This document shows, in pieces, positions 60,244-64,000 of a stretch of DNA of 64,000 bases. Numbering within the stretch: the first letter of the stretch is position 1; the number at the start of each line of letters is the position of its first letter. The notes beneath the pieces were generated by a model, which saw nothing but the letters and a program-made list of their open reading frames with translations, searched no databases and was not told the origin of the DNA. Made by a program: the position numbers and the translations under genes. The stretch is from Maritimibacter sp. DP1N21-5. Lineage in GTDB: Bacteria; Pseudomonadota; Alphaproteobacteria; Rhodobacterales; Rhodobacteraceae. The stretch lies in contig NZ_JAHUZF010000001.1 in NCBI RefSeq assembly GCF_019218295.1, positions 62,001 to 126,000 on the forward strand. Reading direction: 5' to 3'.

Positions 60244-62013
60244 ATGGCGACAGACAACACACGAAAACACGATCGCACCGTCGACGTTCTGGTCGTCGGC
60301 TCCGGCGGGGCCGGGCTGACCGCCGCCGCCACCGCACGCGCCGCGGGGCTCGAGGTGCTGGTGACGGAGAAGGACAGCGTCTTCGGCGGCACCACCGCCA
60401 CGTCGGGCGGCGTCATCTGGATCCCGATGAACCGCCACGCGCAGAAACTCGGCGCCGAAATCGGTGTCTCCGACAGCATCGAGAACGCCCGCCTCTACCT
60501 CGAAAACGAGACCGGCCAATACATCGACCGCGACCGGATCGAGGCCTATCTCGCCTCCGGTCCCGTCATGGTCGACTTCATGGAACGCGAGACCGAGGTG
60601 AAATTCCACGCCATGGAGTTTCCCGACTACCACTCCGACGACGAAGGCGCTTCCACCATCCGGTCCCTGGGCACGCTTCCCTATGACGCGGGCAAGATGG
60701 GCCCGCTTATGAAGCGGCTGAAGGGCGAGCTGCCACAGACATTGTTCATGGGCCTCGCCCTCGGCTCCTCGCTCGAGATGAAGAACTTCATGAAGGCCGG
60801 GCGCTCCGTCACCGCCATGGGCTTCGTCGTCAAGCGCATGATCCGGCACTTCCGCGACCTCGCGCTCCACGGCTCGTCGCAAAGCATCGTGCGCGGGCGG
60901 GCGCTCATCGCACGGCTGGCCAAGACCCTCGATGACGCGGGTGTCGAGATCTGGACCGACAGTCCGGCAACCGAGCTTCTGACCGAAGGGGGCCGCGTCA
61001 CCGGCGCAAGGCTCACCACGCCCGACGGCGTCGTCACGATCCGGGCAACATACGGTGTCGTATTGGCCGCTGGCGGCTATCCGCGCGACCGGGACCGTCG
61101 CCGCGAAAATCACCCCGGCATCACCGCCACGATGGAGCCGGTCCTGCCCGTCCCGATGACCAACACCGGCGACGGCTCACGGCTCGCGGAATCCGTCGGC
61201 GGGCGCTGGAACGGCCATGTCTCGACCGCTGCCGCCTGGATGCCCACCTCGAAACTACCGGGCGCCACGGATTTCACCGGGGTCTGGCCGCATCTCGTGG
61301 ACCGCACCAAACCGGGCTTCATCATGGTCACGCCGGACGGGCGGCGATTGGTCAACGAGAGCCAGAACTACCGCGACCTGATCCCGGCCATGCTCGAGAA
61401 ATTCGAGGAACGCGGAACCGATGTGGCCTGGCTCGTGGCCGACGCGCGCGCCGTGAAACGCTGGGGCATCGGCTTCGTCCGGCCCTTCCCAATCCCGAAG
61501 GGACATTACCTGAGGAACGGCTATCTCAAGTCCGGGCGCACACTCGAAGAGCTGGCACAGGTCTGCGGCATCGACGGGGCCGAACTGACCGCAACCGTCG
61601 AGCGCTTCAACGGTTTCGCCCGAGCGGGCGATGACCTCGACTTTGGCCGCGGCAGGACGAAATACGAACGCCACCACGGCGATGACGAGCACAAGCCCAG
61701 CCCCTCGCTCGGCGCGCTGGAGCAGGGACCATTCTACGCCGTGCGTATCTATCCGGGCGAAATCACCAGCTACAAGGGCATGGCGACCGATGTGCATGCC
61801 CGGGTTCTGGGCCACGATGACCAGCCCATTCCGGGCCTCTACGCCGTCGGCAACGACCAGGCCAACGTCTTTGGCGGGGCCTATCCCGGCGCGGGCGCGA
61901 CCATCGGACCCGGCATGGTCTTTGGCTGGCGGGCGGGCAAGCACCTTGCCGAAGAGGCTGGCAAGCGCCTCCCCGGCGTCGCGGGCGAGACGGAACGACT
62001 GGCGGCGGAGTGA
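60244..62013 (+). CDS. FAD-dependent 3-ketosteroid delta-1-dehydrogenase-like flavoprotein
   Basis: 589 residues. N-terminal VLVVGSGGAGLTAAATARAA and FGGTTATSGGVIWIPMN, and C-terminal GPFYAVRIYPGEITSYKGMA, PIPGLYAVGNDQANVFGG and YPGAGATIGPGMVFGW are closely KstD-like. These enzymes desaturate ring ketones in steroids and related compounds. ATG 60244 follows a GGGAGG site. The family is broad, so the substrate may be any cyclic ketone or enone; assignment to steroids is only a possibility supported by the Rieske, SnoaL-like and MaoC-pair neighbours. Confidence 0.85.
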   Translation: MATDNTRKHDRTVDVLVVGSGGAGLTAAATARAAGLEVLVTEKDSVFGGTTATSGGVIWIPMNRHAQKLGAEIGVSDSIENARLYLENETGQYIDRDRIEAYLASGPVMVDFMERETEVKFHAMEFPDYHSDDEGASTIRSLGTLPYDAGKMGPLMKRLKGELPQTLFMGLALGSSLEMKNFMKAGRSVTAMGFVVKRMIRHFRDLALHGSSQSIVRGRALIARLAKTLDDAGVEIWTDSPATELLTEGGRVTGARLTTPDGVVTIRATYGVVLAAGGYPRDRDRRRENHPGITATMEPVLPVPMTNTGDGSRLAESVGGRWNGHVSTAAAWMPTSKLPGATDFTGVWPHLVDRTKPGFIMVTPDGRRLVNESQNYRDLIPAMLEKFEERGTDVAWLVADARAVKRWGIGFVRPFPIPKGHYLRNGYLKSGRTLEELAQVCGIDGAELTATVERFNGFARAGDDLDFGRGRTKYERHHGDDEHKPSPSLGALEQGPFYAVRIYPGEITSYKGMATDVHARVLGHDDQPIPGLYAVGNDQANVFGGAYPGAGATIGPGMVFGWRAGKHLAEEAGKRLPGVAGETERLAAE

Positions 62014-62023
62014 CCGCCTCCGC

Positions 62024-63118
62024 TCAGAAGCTCCGTGACAGGTTGAGCGACAGGATGTTCTGCTGGTCGGTGCCCCGGAACCGCACGGGTTTCGCCACGG
62101 CGAAGTTCACGGTCCCGATCTGCGTGTCCCAGTAAAACGCCGCACCCACCGCGACGTTCAGGAAATAGCTGTCGTCGATGGGCCCCGAGGCCCCGACCGG
62201 CGCGCCGTCGAGCCGCCAGACCGATCCCGCATCGACAAAGGCGCCAAGCGCCGTGCGCTCGAAGACCGGACGCCGGACCTCGACGGAGCCCAAGAGGTAA
62301 TTCGTTCCACCCAGCGGCGAGTCGATGGCCCCTGTCGCGTCACGCGGGCCGATGCCTGCGACGCCGAAACCGCGCGGTGCCGCCCCGCCCAGAAACGCCC
62401 GGTCGAAGACCGACACGTTCTGCCCGCCCAGCCCCCGGATCGCGCCCGCCTCGCCCGAGACATGGAGCACGAACTCTTCGACGAGGGGCTGCGCGGTCTT
62501 GGCCGAGAGTTCTGCCGAGACGAAATTCCGCGTGCCGAGCGGGGCGACGCGAAAGGTCCCCGCCACGCCGCTTCCCGTGCGTCCGAACCCAGAGCCGGTG
62601 AAATTGTCCCAGCCCAGCCCGAGCATCCCGCCCGCGGTCCAGGAAATCCCCCGCTCCGCCATGATGAGGGGCGAGGCCGCCGTGTTGAAGGTCCCGATCT
62701 TGTTCACCTTCACAAAACCGCCCGCCGTCACGTCGATCGGACCAAGGCTCCCCACGACCCCCGCGCTCGCCCCGCCGGTCTGGCCGGTATAGGCGTCGTC
62801 CGACCAGTTCGACGACGTGTGGTCCAGCGTCACAAAAACCTCGGGGTTGGCGAGAAACCCGAGCGCGCCAAGCTCGGACGAATAGCCGACCGACAGCGCC
62901 GTGTCGTAACCCTTGCGCCCCAGGCGCACGGCCCCGGACAGGTCGATTCCGCTCCCGAAGAAATCCGCGACCTCGATCCCGGCGGTCCCGATGGGACCGT
63001 AAAGCGACGACCAGCCCGCCCCGGCGGTCAGCTGGCTCGCGTTTTGCGTCGACTGCGCGAAAGCAGGCGTGAGGGACGTTGCGACAAGCGCAGTCACGGC
63101 ATAAATGACGGATTTCAT
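62024..63118 (-). CDS. POTRA-less BamA/Omp85-like outer-membrane beta-barrel protein
   Basis: 364 residues with a 21-residue signal peptide (ending PAFA). The final third matches the BamA barrel signature: DRAFLGGAAPRGFGVAGIGPRD, LGGTNYLLGSVEVRRPVF, GAFVDAGSVWRL and GAAFYWDTQIGTVNFAVAKP, ending in Phe. There are alternating beta strands throughout but no POTRA repeats, which normally take up 400 residues in BamA. It overlaps the adaptor gene by 4 bases, so it belongs to an export operon. Function unknown. Confidence 0.8.
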   Translation of the reverse strand: MKSVIYAVTALVATSLTPAFAQSTQNASQLTAGAGWSSLYGPIGTAGIEVADFFGSGIDLSGAVRLGRKGYDTALSVGYSSELGALGFLANPEVFVTLDHTSSNWSDDAYTGQTGGASAGVVGSLGPIDVTAGGFVKVNKIGTFNTAASPLIMAERGISWTAGGMLGLGWDNFTGSGFGRTGSGVAGTFRVAPLGTRNFVSAELSAKTAQPLVEEFVLHVSGEAGAIRGLGGQNVSVFDRAFLGGAAPRGFGVAGIGPRDATGAIDSPLGGTNYLLGSVEVRRPVFERTALGAFVDAGSVWRLDGAPVGASGPIDDSYFLNVAVGAAFYWDTQIGTVNFAVAKPVRFRGTDQQNILSLNLSRSF

Positions 63119-63951
63119 TGGCTTTCCCTTCCGGTCGGGGTCGTCAGAACACAGTCGAGCCCGGGCAGCACTCCGGGGGCGGACAGCGTGAAGAAAATGG
63201 AAATGGTGCGCGACGACACATCGGCCATGGCCGAGGCATAGTCGAGCGTGACGGGATGCAGGGTGCCCCCGATCCGGGCCTCGTGCCCGGTGGCGGCCAG
63301 CACCTCGGGGGCACGCCCCGCCGGCACATAGGCCTCGATCCGCAGCGGATTGGTCACGGTCAGGGTGGCGATAGGCTGGTTCGGACCCGGCGCTTCGCCG
63401 GGGTCGATGACGCCTTCGGCCACCACCCCGTCCACCGGCGCGCGCACCTCGGCCCGCGACAGCGCCACCCGAGCGCGCTCGAGCTCCAGCACAGCGCGGC
63501 GCAGATCGGCCTCGGCCCGTGCCACCTCGCCCTTCGCGCTGTCGCGTTCAAGCCGCGCGGCATCGACATCGGCGGCCGAAACCGCGCGCGTCTCCAGCGC
63601 CTGCTCCAGCCGCCCGAGCTTGACCTCGAGCCCGGCAAGCCGCGTCCGGGCGAGGTCCAGCATCGAACGATCCGCCGCCCGTGCTTGGGCCAAAGCCTCC
63701 TCCGCGCGGCCAAGCGCCGTGTCGAACTCTGCCACCAAATCGCCCGCCGAAACGGATTGCCCGGGCCGCACATGCACCCGCGCGATCACCCCGTCCATCG
63801 GCGCGGCCAGCGTCACGACGCGGCTCGGCCGCACGGCGCAGGGGATGCCCGCACCGCCCTCGCCTCCCGGCCAGCCCGGGGGCGGCGTCACCCCCTGACC
63901 GAACGCCGGGCCGGCAAGCGCCAGCGCCAGTATGACCTCAGCGCAGCGCAT
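63115..63951 (-). CDS. HlyD/RND-type periplasmic adaptor protein
   Basis: 278 residues with signal peptide MRCAEVILALALAGPAFG. A split biotinyl-lipoyl domain (VVTLAAPMDGVIARVHVRPG and VRAPVDGVVAEGVIDPGE-type strands) flanks a long coiled coil (residues about 80-160). It has CAVRPSRV near the mature N-terminus. It is short for an RND adaptor (usually 350 or more) because the membrane-proximal domain is reduced. It overlaps the upstream TolC-family gene and would bridge an inner-membrane partner encoded beyond the window. Confidence 0.85.
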   Translation of the reverse strand: MRCAEVILALALAGPAFGQGVTPPPGWPGGEGGAGIPCAVRPSRVVTLAAPMDGVIARVHVRPGQSVSAGDLVAEFDTALGRAEEALAQARAADRSMLDLARTRLAGLEVKLGRLEQALETRAVSAADVDAARLERDSAKGEVARAEADLRRAVLELERARVALSRAEVRAPVDGVVAEGVIDPGEAPGPNQPIATLTVTNPLRIEAYVPAGRAPEVLAATGHEARIGGTLHPVTLDYASAMADVSSRTISIFFTLSAPGVLPGLDCVLTTPTGRESQ

Positions 63952-64000
63952 TGGTGTTGAGCGCCCCGGTCAGATACTGAAGTTCGTTCCAGGCCCGCAG
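63938..64000 (-). CDS. TolC-family outer-membrane protein, C-terminus (partial)
   Basis: The minus strand is open from the window edge to a TGA at 63938-63940 and encodes 20 residues, LRAWNELQYLTGALNTNALR. The AWNELQYLTGALNTNAL ending is typical for the outer-membrane factor of TolC type. Its stop overlaps the start of the adaptor gene. Most of the gene lies beyond the window. Confidence 0.6.
   Translation of the reverse strand: MRAWNELQYLTGALNTNALR

Noticed and set aside
1..64000. tRNA, rRNA or phage/attachment sites
   Set aside because: No cloverleaf, rRNA-like stretch, integrase or phage gene was noticed; only decayed IS3 fragments were found.

Overview
The window looks like a chromosomal segment of a high-GC alphaproteobacterium, most likely a marine Rhodobacteraceae (Roseobacter-group) member. 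This rests on a TRAP and a tripartite tricarboxylate (TTT) transporter, a psd-pssA-pmtA phospholipid set, densely overlapping ATGA/TGATG operons and the general protein flavour. It was read by eye without database searches. No rRNA, tRNA or CRISPR was seen.

Region 1 (about 0.1-8.3 kb, minus strand) is an 11-gene thiamine operon behind a TPP riboswitch: thiD, thiO, thiS, thiG, thiE, thiF (rhodanese fusion), thiY-like, tenA (Cys type), thiZ-like, tenA (Glu type) and thiX-like. It covers thiazole synthesis, pyrimidine uptake and salvage, and coupling; thiC is not here. Region 2 (9.0-21.7 kb) starts with a two-component system beside a TTT transporter (TctC, fused TctA-TctB). It continues with a GalD/PrpF-type tautomerase, a universal stress protein, a 2-hydroxyacid dehydrogenase, an AbrB-type membrane protein, a GntR/FCD regulator and TcuAB. 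Together these suggest uptake and oxidation of a tricarboxylate such as tricarballylate, aconitate or an aromatic-derived oxalomesaconate.

Region 3 (21.7-23.0 kb) is a recombination scar: two decayed IS3-family transposase fragments, a sulfatase lacking its N-terminal half, and a 3-oxoadipate CoA-transferase A subunit lacking its first roughly 33 residues. Intact pcaJ and pcaF follow. Region 4 (25.5-36.3 kb) has the 5-oxoprolinase genes pxpABC, an EthD-domain protein, a TIM-barrel isomerase-like protein, a SnoaL-like protein, a DctPQM TRAP transporter with an NmrA-like protein, and a ThDP-dependent decarboxylase/synthase-like enzyme. Region 5 (36.4-40.9 kb) is housekeeping: a TRIC-type channel, psd-pssA-pmtA, a small repeat patch and cardiolipin synthase.

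Region 6 (41.0-62.0 kb) is a coherent catabolic island of unidentified substrate. It holds two MaoC-like hotdog proteins, two acyl-CoA ligases, a HAD-ECH fusion, a thiolase, a second TIM-barrel protein, a complete Liv-type ABC transporter, a SnoaL-like protein, a ferredoxin, a VOC protein, a Rieske oxygenase, an enoyl-CoA hydratase, two SDRs (one without YxxxK), a degenerate ANL-type protein and a KstD-like flavoprotein. A recurrent TTGTATAC-like element sits in most of its promoter gaps and also before gntR and the TRAP operon, suggesting one shared GntR-type regulon. Region 7 (62.0-64 kb) is the end of an export operon: a TolC-family C-terminus, an HlyD-type adaptor and a POTRA-less BamA-like barrel.
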